Assembly: GCA_050116035.1 (NCBI GenBank)
Contig: JASFPJ010000210.1
Span: 1 to 6,183 of the forward strand
DNA: 6,183 bases
Direction of reading: 5' to 3'
DNA from: SOIA01 sp050116035
GTDB taxonomy: Bacteria; Acidobacteriota; Aminicenantia; Aminicenantales; Aminicenantaceae
This document shows, one piece after another, positions 1-5,763 of the stretch. Below the pieces are notes generated by a model. The model was not told the origin of the DNA. It was given only the letters and a program-made list of their open reading frames with translations, and ran no database searches. Both the position numbers and the translations under genes were made by a program. The stretch's first letter is position 1; each line of letters begins with the position of its first letter.

Positions 1-1
1 T

Positions 2-199
2 CCGAATCTGTACATGGCTTTTGGCATTTCAGGAGCGATACAGCATCTGGCGGGGATGTCTTCCTCCAAATTCATTGTCGCCGTGAATAAGGACCCTGAA
101 GCATCTATATTTAAAGTGGCTGATTTTGGAATCGTAGGGGACCTTTTTCAGGTCATCCCGCCACTCAAAGAAGAAATAAAAAAAATAATCTCCGAGTAA
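2..199 (+). CDS. etfA: Electron transfer flavoprotein alpha subunit, C-terminal end (partial)
   Basis: Only the last 65 codons are in the window; the gene continues to the left. The visible part is the FAD-binding C-terminal domain of EtfA. It carries the family's signature GISGAIQHLAGM near visible residue 8, then an INKDPEA-type stretch (here VNKDPEAS) and the VADFGIVGDLF segment, and it ends shortly after a VIPPLKEEIK helix as the family normally does. EtfA pairs with EtfB to form an FAD-containing heterodimer that moves electrons between acyl-CoA dehydrogenases or similar flavoenzymes and the quinone pool or a bifurcating partner. Which of these applies cannot be seen here. The partner etfB is expected just upstream, outside the window. 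No T-tract terminator follows; a long inverted repeat begins 17 nt after the stop codon. The family assignment is secure from sequence; the metabolic role is open. Confidence 0.95.
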   Translation, partial: PNLYMAFGISGAIQHLAGMSSSKFIVAVNKDPEASIFKVADFGIVGDLFQVIPPLKEEIKKIISE

Positions 200-216
200 G
201 CCGGGAGCAGCAAGTC

Positions 217-306
217 GGGATCAGGGCTCGACATTAGACATTTCAGATAGAAGTATTAAAAAGGATTATGTCAGCCTAAAAATGTCTAATGTCGAGCCCT
301 GACCCC
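217..306. repeat. Long inverted repeat, MITE/REP-like palindromic element
   Basis: Arms 217-243 and 280-306 are reverse complements over 27 bp with a single mismatch (220 against 303), separated by a 36-nt AT-rich loop. A further 5-bp pairing, AGCAA at 209-213 with TTGCT at 309-313, extends the stem across a small internal loop, so the whole unit may be 209-313. Each arm contains a tandem heptamer (CGACATT then AGACATT on the left arm). It lies between the etfA stop and the promoter of the next gene and contains no ORF. The size and symmetry resemble small non-autonomous elements mobilised by IS200/IS605- or REP-associated (Y1) transposases; that origin is inference, because no transposase is in the window. 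As RNA it would fold into a very stable hairpin and could protect or end the etfA transcript, but there is no T-run after it. Confidence 0.85.
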
Positions 307-335
307 TATTGCTTGGAAAGCTTCCTCTTTCCCTA

Positions 336-364
336 TTGTCAAAAACATTCAATTGTGCTACATT
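336..364 (+). promoter_or_regulatory. Candidate sigma-70 promoter for the DUF2914 gene
   Basis: The -35 element TTGTCA (336-341) and -10 element TACATT (359-364) are separated by exactly 17 bp; they match consensus at 5/6 and 4/6 positions. The predicted start of transcription is near 371, giving a leader of about 54 nt that contains the strong ribosome-binding site of the gene at 425. It lies just downstream of the inverted repeat, which suggests the DUF2914 gene is transcribed separately from etfA. Prediction from sequence only. Confidence 0.5.
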
Positions 365-410
365 TTACCTGACTTTGGGTAAAGAAACAGGTGTAATCAT
401 TTTTTCCTGG

Positions 411-418
411 AAAGGAGG
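411..418 (+). promoter_or_regulatory. Strong Shine-Dalgarno sequence fixing the DUF2914 start
   Basis: AAAGGAGG ends 6 nt before the ATG at 425, a near-perfect anti-16S match at ideal spacing. It settles the start codon and shows that this genome does use Shine-Dalgarno initiation, in contrast to apgM and the amidase gene. Confidence 0.85.
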
Positions 419-424
419 ACCTCC

Positions 425-841
425 ATGAAAAAACTATTTTCAGTCCTTTTTGCCCTGGCTTTATTGGCCTCGTTTTCTTTTTACCAGGCCGCGGCGGCTA
501 AAGACCAGGAAGAGCCTGCAGTTGAGGTGGAAGCGGGTATTATCTGCAGGGATGTCCAGGACAGGGAACCTGTCGGAGAAGGAACCGAATTCGAAGCGTT
601 GGTCGGAAAACTCTTCTGCTTCACAAAGATTGTAGGGGCCCAGATGCCTATCGAGATCACTCATGTCTGGTATTATCAGGAGACAGAAATGGCAAGGGTG
701 AATCTGAAGGTTGAAGCCGCAGCATGGCGCACTTGGAGCACGAAAAACATCTGGGAGAAGTGGGTTGGAGACTGGCATGTGGATGTGATCGGTCCGAACG
801 GAGAGGTGCTGAAGACCATAGAATTCAAAATCACAGAGTAA
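425..841 (+). CDS. Exported DUF2914 domain protein
   Basis: 138 aa. Residues 1-25 form a Sec signal peptide: MKK, a hydrophobic core at about 4-19, and an alanine-rich cleavage region (QAAAAK). The mature part is one DUF2914 domain, about residues 35-138. Recognisable family features are ICRDVxDREPVG near 40-51, VGKLFCFTKIVGA at 60-72, the ITHVWYY core at 78-84, and WRTWS at 101-105 before a final WHVDVIGPNGEVL beta hairpin. The function of DUF2914 is unknown; the small all-beta look suggests a binding or structural domain in the periplasm or at the cell surface. Two cysteines (41 and 65) could form a disulfide outside the cytoplasm. There is no lipobox and no further membrane segment. The gene has its own predicted promoter and a strong ribosome-binding site, and it converges on the polyferredoxin gene with 8 bp between stop codons. 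The family call is confident; no specific role is claimed. Confidence 0.9.
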   Translation: MKKLFSVLFALALLASFSFYQAAAAKDQEEPAVEVEAGIICRDVQDREPVGEGTEFEALVGKLFCFTKIVGAQMPIEITHVWYYQETEMARVNLKVEAAAWRTWSTKNIWEKWVGDWHVDVIGPNGEVLKTIEFKITE

Positions 842-849
842 AGGAAAGA

Positions 850-2445
850 TTAGTAAGGCCCTGATTTCTCCTTAATCAAGTCAAGAAGGAGCTGGTTTCT
901 TTCTGACCGGCTTTCTCCCACGCTAGTCACATAGATAGCCGGTTTATCCACAACCGGACATTTATTCTCGCAAATTCCGCACCCGATGCACAACTCTGTG
1001 TCGATGACAGGAGCCAACGGGGTTTTGATCGTTCCATCGGGGAGTTTGACTTCTGTTTTCACCAGCTTGATGGCTTTTGGAGAAGTGGGGCAGTGTTCCT
1101 CGCAGACGATGCAGGGAGTCCCGAGGTCATAGGGAATACACCTGTTTTTGTTGACCCACGCCAGCCCGATTTTCACTTTTGTCTTTTCCTCTATGGCGAG
1201 TTCCTGTATGGCGCCCGTCGGACAGACCTGAGAGCAGAGAGAACAGTAGTATTCACAATGGCCGATTTCTGGGACCAGGATGGGAGTCCAGATCCCTTCC
1301 GGGCCGGCTTCTGATAATGCGGGCTGGAGGCCGTTGGTGGGACAGGCTTTCATGCATTCGCTGCATTTAACGCATTTCTGGAGGAACTGTTCCTCAGGCA
1401 AAGCTCCGGGAGGGCGGATCAGTTTTGGAGAGGCGCGTTTTGTCGAAGGAGAAAGTCGGAAAAATGGAACAGCCAATAATCCCAAAAGAGAAGTAAAGAT
1501 GAGCTTTCGCCTGGACAGGTCAACTTTCTGGATCTCTTCGGGATAAGATTTGATCGGGAACGCCATGGCGTTTGTCGGACAGATTGCACTGCATGTGAAG
1601 CAGTACACACACTCCGAACTCTTCCATCCCTTTTCAGGAAAAGGATTGGCCTGTGTCTCGCAGTGGATGTTACAGAGGTGGCACTCGATGCATTTCTCGG
1701 TGTCTATCTTCAATTTGATGACATTCCAGCGAGAGATGAGGCCGAGGAAGGCGCCTAAGGGACAGAGATACCGGCACCAGAATCTTTCTCTGGACAGGTT
1801 GAGAAGGAGGAGGCCGACAAAAAGGGTGCCGATAAAGAATCCCTGGAGAAAAATTGGATTGACAGCCAGGTTCTCGAAGAATTGGACAAGACTGTCACCC
1901 AAGGAAAAAAAATGAATTTTGTAGAGGATACCGATGAAGGCTGAAAAGCCGTAGTTTGCAGCCGGCAGGATTCCTGTGACGAACGAGCGGTAAAGCAGGG
2001 AAAGAGGATCCAGAATCCCCACCAGATTGAGCGAGAAGAGCGTGCCCACGAGGATGAATCCCAGAATATAATACTTCCAGGCTGTCTGGTTGCCTTTGGA
2101 TCTTTTCGGCCGGAGAAGCTTGGATTTTTTAAAGAGAAAAGAAAAAGCCTGATGGATAGACCCAAGGGGGCATACCCAGCCGCAAGCCACTCTCCCCAGG
2201 ATAAAAGTCAGGACAACGGTTATCGCGGCGAAGACAAAGGAGGCAAAAAAAGCACGGGAAGCGATAAACGTGGTTAAAGCCAGAAGGGGGTCGAAATGAA
2301 AAAAGATCTCCACCCGTCCGATGTAGTCTTCACCCGGGAAGTGTGTTCTGAGCAATAAATAGAAAAAGAGGATGAAGAAGGCTGTCTGGCTGAGAATGCG
2401 GAGGGCCTGGATGAGCCTGTACTTTTTAGACCGTTCTTTTTTCAA
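850..2445 (-). CDS. NapH/NapG-like membrane polyferredoxin with six predicted 4Fe-4S clusters
   Basis: 531 aa, read from a TTG start. Residues 1-250 resemble NapH/MauN/NosR-type membrane proteins: hydrophobic segments near 18-33, 62-84, 124-145 and 200-217, with the paired CxxxCP motifs C88/C92 and C224/C228 typical of that family. Two ferredoxin motifs follow (C252-C255-C258-C262 and C279-C282-C285-C289). Then comes a twin-arginine-like SRRK at 311-314 leading straight into a fifth hydrophobic segment (315-329). The remaining third is NapG/MauM-like with four more cluster motifs: C358-C361-C364-C368, C397-C401-C404-C408, C436-C445-C448-C452 and C486-C489-C492-C496. The likely role is electron transfer across the membrane between a quinol or cytoplasmic donor and an exported partner. 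There is no catalytic domain and no molybdoenzyme nearby, so it should not be named napH or napG. The gene overlaps the DUF362 gene by 20 nt, so it is the last gene of that operon. Family and cluster motifs are visible; direction of electron flow is unknown. Confidence 0.9.
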   Translation of the reverse strand: MKKERSKKYRLIQALRILSQTAFFILFFYLLLRTHFPGEDYIGRVEIFFHFDPLLALTTFIASRAFFASFVFAAITVVLTFILGRVACGWVCPLGSIHQAFSFLFKKSKLLRPKRSKGNQTAWKYYILGFILVGTLFSLNLVGILDPLSLLYRSFVTGILPAANYGFSAFIGILYKIHFFSLGDSLVQFFENLAVNPIFLQGFFIGTLFVGLLLLNLSRERFWCRYLCPLGAFLGLISRWNVIKLKIDTEKCIECHLCNIHCETQANPFPEKGWKSSECVYCFTCSAICPTNAMAFPIKSYPEEIQKVDLSRRKLIFTSLLGLLAVPFFRLSPSTKRASPKLIRPPGALPEEQFLQKCVKCSECMKACPTNGLQPALSEAGPEGIWTPILVPEIGHCEYYCSLCSQVCPTGAIQELAIEEKTKVKIGLAWVNKNRCIPYDLGTPCIVCEEHCPTSPKAIKLVKTEVKLPDGTIKTPLAPVIDTELCIGCGICENKCPVVDKPAIYVTSVGESRSERNQLLLDLIKEKSGPY

Positions 2446-3313
2446 TTTTTAATTTCTCCAGGTTGATCTCTCCAAGCCCTTTCTGGTGGGCAATTTGAAG
2501 ATAAGGAAGGTCTTGAGGTTGAATATCAAAGAATGTCGCACCGGCGGCATCCACGGCCACATAATCGACTCCGGCCACCACTGTCTTGAAGAGCTTGGCA
2601 TCGGAGAGCCGGCCTCCCTGCGGCCCATTCCGGATGAGTATTCGGTATCCATCCATAAAACTCAGGCAGGGCTTGAAAAACGCCGCAAGGTCGATCATTG
2701 CCTGGTCAAGCTTCTGGTGGAGCTGATTGCGGTTTCCTCCCAGGGCTCCCAGCCAGTTTTTCATGCCCATTGTCAACCTGGAGAGGCTGTGTGTTTTAGC
2801 GATGGGCACGTTTATGATTTTGTCCGCTTCGACAAAATCCGTGTACACCTCCCACTCTTTCAGCCATTCTCCGTTGAGGGCCATCTTTTTCAGTTTATGA
2901 GGGTTGGGAAAGAGCACTTTGGCCCCAGCTTCCTTGGCTGCATCCGCAATACCCGAGCGGGCATAGGTTCTCCTGGCTGGATTGCAGGGATTATCTATGA
3001 CTTTAACTTCCTTGGCTCCGGCTCCCAGGCAGAGTTCGATAATCGTCTTGACGACCTCAGGATTGGTGCAGGCCGCTTGCTTGGGGACTCTATCCCAGCC
3101 GATATTCGGCTTGACCACAACTACGTCACCTTTAGAGATGAAGCGCTGGATGCCTCCTAATGTGGAAATCGCTTCTTTCGTTATTTGCGCCGGGGATTCC
3201 CCTTGGATCCAGGCTAAATCAGGAGATGTGTTGTTTTGAGCGAAAAGATTCGGCTGGAATTTGAGAAGGATGCTTCCCACAGCCAAATCCTTGATAAATT
3301 TTCTTCTTTTCAT
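2426..3313 (-). CDS. Tat-exported DUF362 domain protein
   Basis: 295 aa, typical of the short form of the family. The N-terminus KRRKFIKD followed by a mild hydrophobic stretch to about residue 26 (LFAQ) is a good twin-arginine signal, so the protein should be exported folded, perhaps with a cofactor. DUF362 landmarks are VVVKPNIGWDR at 64-74, DNPCNPARR at 107-115, NVPIAKTHS at 168-176, the TMGMKNWLG motif at 181-189, and VDAAGATFF at 254-262. The biochemical function of DUF362 is not settled. Many longer relatives carry ferredoxin motifs in the same chain. This one has only scattered cysteines (82, 95, 110, 216) and no CxxC, while the next gene encodes six clusters. The ATG overlaps the stop of the amidase gene as ATGA, and AAAGGA lies 8 nt upstream, so it is translationally coupled within one operon. 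A redox partnership with the downstream polyferredoxin is inferred from gene order and shared export. Confidence 0.9.
   Translation of the reverse strand: MKRRKFIKDLAVGSILLKFQPNLFAQNNTSPDLAWIQGESPAQITKEAISTLGGIQRFISKGDVVVVKPNIGWDRVPKQAACTNPEVVKTIIELCLGAGAKEVKVIDNPCNPARRTYARSGIADAAKEAGAKVLFPNPHKLKKMALNGEWLKEWEVYTDFVEADKIINVPIAKTHSLSRLTMGMKNWLGALGGNRNQLHQKLDQAMIDLAAFFKPCLSFMDGYRILIRNGPQGGRLSDAKLFKTVVAGVDYVAVDAAGATFFDIQPQDLPYLQIAHQKGLGEINLEKLKIEKRTV
2456..2459 (-). promoter_or_regulatory. Ribosome-binding site supporting a TTG start
   Basis: GGAG lies 10 nt before the TTG at 2445-2443, inside the last codons of the DUF362 gene. No in-frame ATG is available until codon 294, well beyond the membrane domain, so TTG is the only sensible start for the polyferredoxin. 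The slightly long spacing and TTG codon predict modest initiation, probably helped by ribosomes finishing the overlapping DUF362 gene. Confidence 0.6.
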
Positions 3314-4464
3314 TGATCCATTCCTTTCTCTAAAGAACTTTTATAGGCAATGATACCTTGATAGATTCCCTGGGCAATCTTCTGGCGGTATTCAGACGTC
3401 CTGAGCCTTTGTTCTTCTGTGGGGTTGCTTAAAAAGGAGATTTCGACAAGGACCGACGGCACCTCTGCGCCGATGAGAACCCAGAAAGGGCCTCCCTTAA
3501 CCCCCAGGTTATTCACACCGCTGTACTTTTGAGAGAGGCTTTCAACCAGGTTTTTCTGGATGATTTCAGCCAGCTCTTTTGATTCTGGGATTTTTGTGTT
3601 CTGGAGGATTTTCTGGATGGTGTCCCCCATTTCACTGATGCTCTTTGTGGACGAGGCATTCTCGCGGGCCGCTGTTTCCACGACCGAAGGATCCTGGCTG
3701 AGATTGAGAAAAAATGTCTCCACTCCGGAAAGCTTCCTGTTGCGACTGGCGTTGGCATGGATGGAGATGAAGAGGTCAGCCTGCTTCTGGTTGGCGATCA
3801 CTGTTCGGGTTTCCGGGGCGAGATAGATATCCGTCTCTCTGGTCAAAATCACTTCCAGGCCGATAGGGTCCAGGAGTTTTTTTAAACGAAGAGCGACATC
3901 GAGAACCACCTCTTTCTCCTGGTGATTATTTTTTCCGACACATCCAGGGTCTTTTCCTCCGTGGCCTGGGTCGATGACGACTCTCTGGATACCCAGGCCG
4001 AGTTGGCGGATCATACTTGTCTTCAGCCTGGGGGGTGGAGGAGGGATAGGTGATTTTTTGGGATAGACATCGATGATGATCCGGAAAGGCTCGGGGAGAT
4101 GCCAGACACGATAGTAGGCCGCGTTGAAATCCAGGTCCACCACTACGCGCACGGTTGATGGGGTCTTTTGGGCGACGCGGACCTGGCTGAGGTAGTCACT
4201 TTCCAAAGAGTATGTTTGGTTGTGGAGCACGGGATTCAATCGAGCCCGGTAGATGTCCACGTAGACCCGGTCCGGAGACTTGAGCTCGTTGAAGTTAAAA
4301 TCCCTCACCTTTCCCACCTCAATGACAACTCGGGTAAAGGAAGGATGGACGTGATGACGGATTGTATGGATTTCGACTCTGGAGTCAGGATGGGAGGGAA
4401 AGGCGAAAACAAGAAAAAGAAGCCAAACAAACGCCGTAAAAATCGCTTTCGCTTTTTTTCTCAT
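3310..4464 (-). CDS. N-acetylmuramoyl-L-alanine amidase with AMIN domain
   Basis: 384 aa from the ATG at 4464. This zinc amidase cuts the bond between N-acetylmuramic acid and the stem peptide in peptidoglycan, used in daughter-cell separation and wall turnover. Residues 1-23 are a Sec signal peptide (MRKKAK, then a hydrophobic core). An AMIN domain, about 30-135, targets the enzyme to the septum or envelope. A proline run (141-145) links to the Amidase_3 domain, about 161-375. Zinc ligands are H168 in DPGHGG, E183 in HQEKEV and H236 in SIHANAS; the catalytic Glu is E341 in VEISFLSN. The long insert between H236 and E341 is the position of the autoinhibitory helix in AmiB/AmiC-type enzymes, so control by an activator such as a LytM protein is likely. 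A longer frame opens at a TTG (4497), but that codon lies inside the predicted promoter. The gene overlaps the DUF362 gene by 4 nt and heads that operon. Confidence 0.93.
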   Translation of the reverse strand: MRKKAKAIFTAFVWLLFLVFAFPSHPDSRVEIHTIRHHVHPSFTRVVIEVGKVRDFNFNELKSPDRVYVDIYRARLNPVLHNQTYSLESDYLSQVRVAQKTPSTVRVVVDLDFNAAYYRVWHLPEPFRIIIDVYPKKSPIPPPPPRLKTSMIRQLGLGIQRVVIDPGHGGKDPGCVGKNNHQEKEVVLDVALRLKKLLDPIGLEVILTRETDIYLAPETRTVIANQKQADLFISIHANASRNRKLSGVETFFLNLSQDPSVVETAARENASSTKSISEMGDTIQKILQNTKIPESKELAEIIQKNLVESLSQKYSGVNNLGVKGGPFWVLIGAEVPSVLVEISFLSNPTEEQRLRTSEYRQKIAQGIYQGIIAYKSSLEKGMDQ

Positions 4465-4478
4465 CTGTAAGCCTATAT

Positions 4479-4507
4479 ATTCTATAATATAACTCAAATA
4501 ATGTCAA
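4479..4507 (-). promoter_or_regulatory. Near-consensus promoter of the amidase-DUF362-polyferredoxin operon
   Basis: Reading the - strand, a perfect -35 TTGACA (4507-4502) is followed by a 17-nt spacer and TAGAAT (4484-4479), 11 of 12 consensus positions. Transcription should start near 4472-4473, only about 8 nt before the ATG at 4464. No Shine-Dalgarno sequence fits in that leader. The promoter fills most of the 57-nt gap after apgM, with no visible terminator, so read-through from apgM could add to expression. Confidence 0.75.
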
Positions 4508-4521
4508 TAAGTTACGAGATT

Positions 4522-5724
4522 TTAGGCCCCGAACTTCTTTAGCTTGCCGGCATGGGCCAGCATCAAGGGCATGGCGTAGATGGCTTGAAACCTTCCCAGG
4601 AATCCCTGGCTGCACTCCCTTTCAGAAAACCGATTCACTCCGTCGGGTTGAGAGGAATTCGAGAAAAGGAGGAAAGGGTTGGGGTGCCAGGAGTGAGATT
4701 TTAAAACTGAAGGCGTGGAGTGGTCGGAGGTCACAACCAGGACTTCCGGCTTCAGGGCAAGAAGTCGGGGGATGTATCCATCCGCCTCCTCAATGGCCTT
4801 CTTTTTTGCATCAAAATCACCGTCTTCACCCGCCGAGTCTGTTTTCTTCAAATGAACGTAGAAGAAGTCATAGTCATTGAAGTTTTTTTCAGCGACGTCG
4901 AAGAGGTCGGATACATTTGCGCCGACATCCAGGATTTTCATCCCGACAAGTTTAGCCAGTCCTTTGTACATCGGGTAATTCGCGATGGCGGCGGCGTTGA
5001 CTTTGTAGAGCTCACTCATCAAGGGAAGGCTCGGGCACCCGGAAAATCCCCGTAAAAGGACAGTGTTGGCTGGGGGTGAATCTTTCAGGATTTCTGTCAC
5101 GCGGTCAATGAAGTTGTTGATGACCTGGGCTGTTTTTTCAGCCTCTGGGGAAAGGGCCTGGGCTGGAACTCTGGGTTGATTTTCTTTTTGAGGATCCGCA
5201 TCGGAGAGAGAATCCGAAAGTCCCGTTCCTGTGAATTTTACCACAAACCGGTGCTCTTTTCCTGGATAAAATGAGACTTGTGTTCTATCGACTTCTTTAA
5301 GAGAGTCGTTGAGTTTCTGGCAGAGTTTTTCATTCTCGCTGGTGAGGATTCTTCCGGCTCTCCGGTCAACGATCAAGGCATCTTTGAGTGTGGCAAAGTT
5401 ACCCCTGGCCACTAGGTCATTTTTCCCGACATCGACTCCGATCCCGAGAGCTTCCAGGATTCCTCTTCCGAGGATGTAATGTGTGGGGTCATACCCGAAG
5501 AGAGACAGGTGGGCCGGGCCGCTCCCGGGCGTGATTCCCATGAAGACCGGGTCCGTCAAACCACAGACGCTTTTGGCGGCGAGCGCATCCAGATTGGGCG
5601 TGTGTGCGGCTTCGAGCTCGGTCTTCCCATTCACTGGTAAGCCCCCCAGGCCATCCATGACAAAGAGGATGATTTTTGAGTCGGTTTGTACGCTTATTTC
5701 GCGAAAGATCGTTTCCCAGTCCAT
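4522..5724 (-). CDS. apgM: 2,3-bisphosphoglycerate-independent phosphoglycerate mutase, archaeal type
   Basis: 400 aa from the ATG at 5724, the usual length for this family. It interconverts 3- and 2-phosphoglycerate in glycolysis and gluconeogenesis, in the cytoplasm, using two divalent metals and a phosphoserine intermediate. Alkaline-phosphatase-superfamily landmarks are visible: metal-binding D24 in VMDGLGG, TELEAAHTPNLD at 35-46, and GITPGSGPAHLSLFGYDP at 64-81 with S68 the probable nucleophile. Further on are GRGILEALG at 86-94, LLRGFSG at 223-229, KKTDSAGEDGDF at 293-304, SDHSTP at 333-338, and HSWHP at 344-348. The C-terminus LMLAHAGKLKKFGA is the normal family ending. In the KKTDSAGEDGD motif Glu stands where many superfamily members have His. 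A TTG at 5763 would add 13 residues, but it is part of the -35 box, so the ATG is chosen although no Shine-Dalgarno precedes it. The gene is transcribed alone or with read-through into the amidase operon. Confidence 0.95.
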   Translation of the reverse strand: MDWETIFREISVQTDSKIILFVMDGLGGLPVNGKTELEAAHTPNLDALAAKSVCGLTDPVFMGITPGSGPAHLSLFGYDPTHYILGRGILEALGIGVDVGKNDLVARGNFATLKDALIVDRRAGRILTSENEKLCQKLNDSLKEVDRTQVSFYPGKEHRFVVKFTGTGLSDSLSDADPQKENQPRVPAQALSPEAEKTAQVINNFIDRVTEILKDSPPANTVLLRGFSGCPSLPLMSELYKVNAAAIANYPMYKGLAKLVGMKILDVGANVSDLFDVAEKNFNDYDFFYVHLKKTDSAGEDGDFDAKKKAIEEADGYIPRLLALKPEVLVVTSDHSTPSVLKSHSWHPNPFLLFSNSSQPDGVNRFSERECSQGFLGRFQAIYAMPLMLAHAGKLKKFGA

Positions 5725-5734
5725 GGTCAAAACA

Positions 5735-5763
5735 ACTATAAAATAATCAAAAATCGAAGTCAA
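5735..5763 (-). promoter_or_regulatory. Near-consensus promoter of apgM
   Basis: On the - strand, -35 TTGACT (5763-5758) and -10 TATAGT (5740-5735) each differ from consensus at one position, and the spacer is exactly 17 nt. The predicted start is near 5728, about 4 nt before the ATG at 5724, so the mRNA would be essentially leaderless. The region between -10 and ATG has no purine-rich ribosome-binding site. Confidence 0.75.

Noticed and set aside
311..325. Small hairpins GCTT/AAGC and GGAA/TTCC downstream of etfA as a terminator
   Set aside because: Stems of 4 bp that are mutually exclusive, followed by a mixed pyrimidine tract rather than a T-run.
2486..3160. 224-codon open frame on the + strand opposite the DUF362 gene
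   Set aside because: It lies entirely antisense to a clearly recognisable DUF362 coding sequence, has no recognisable domain and no ribosome-binding site that I can see.
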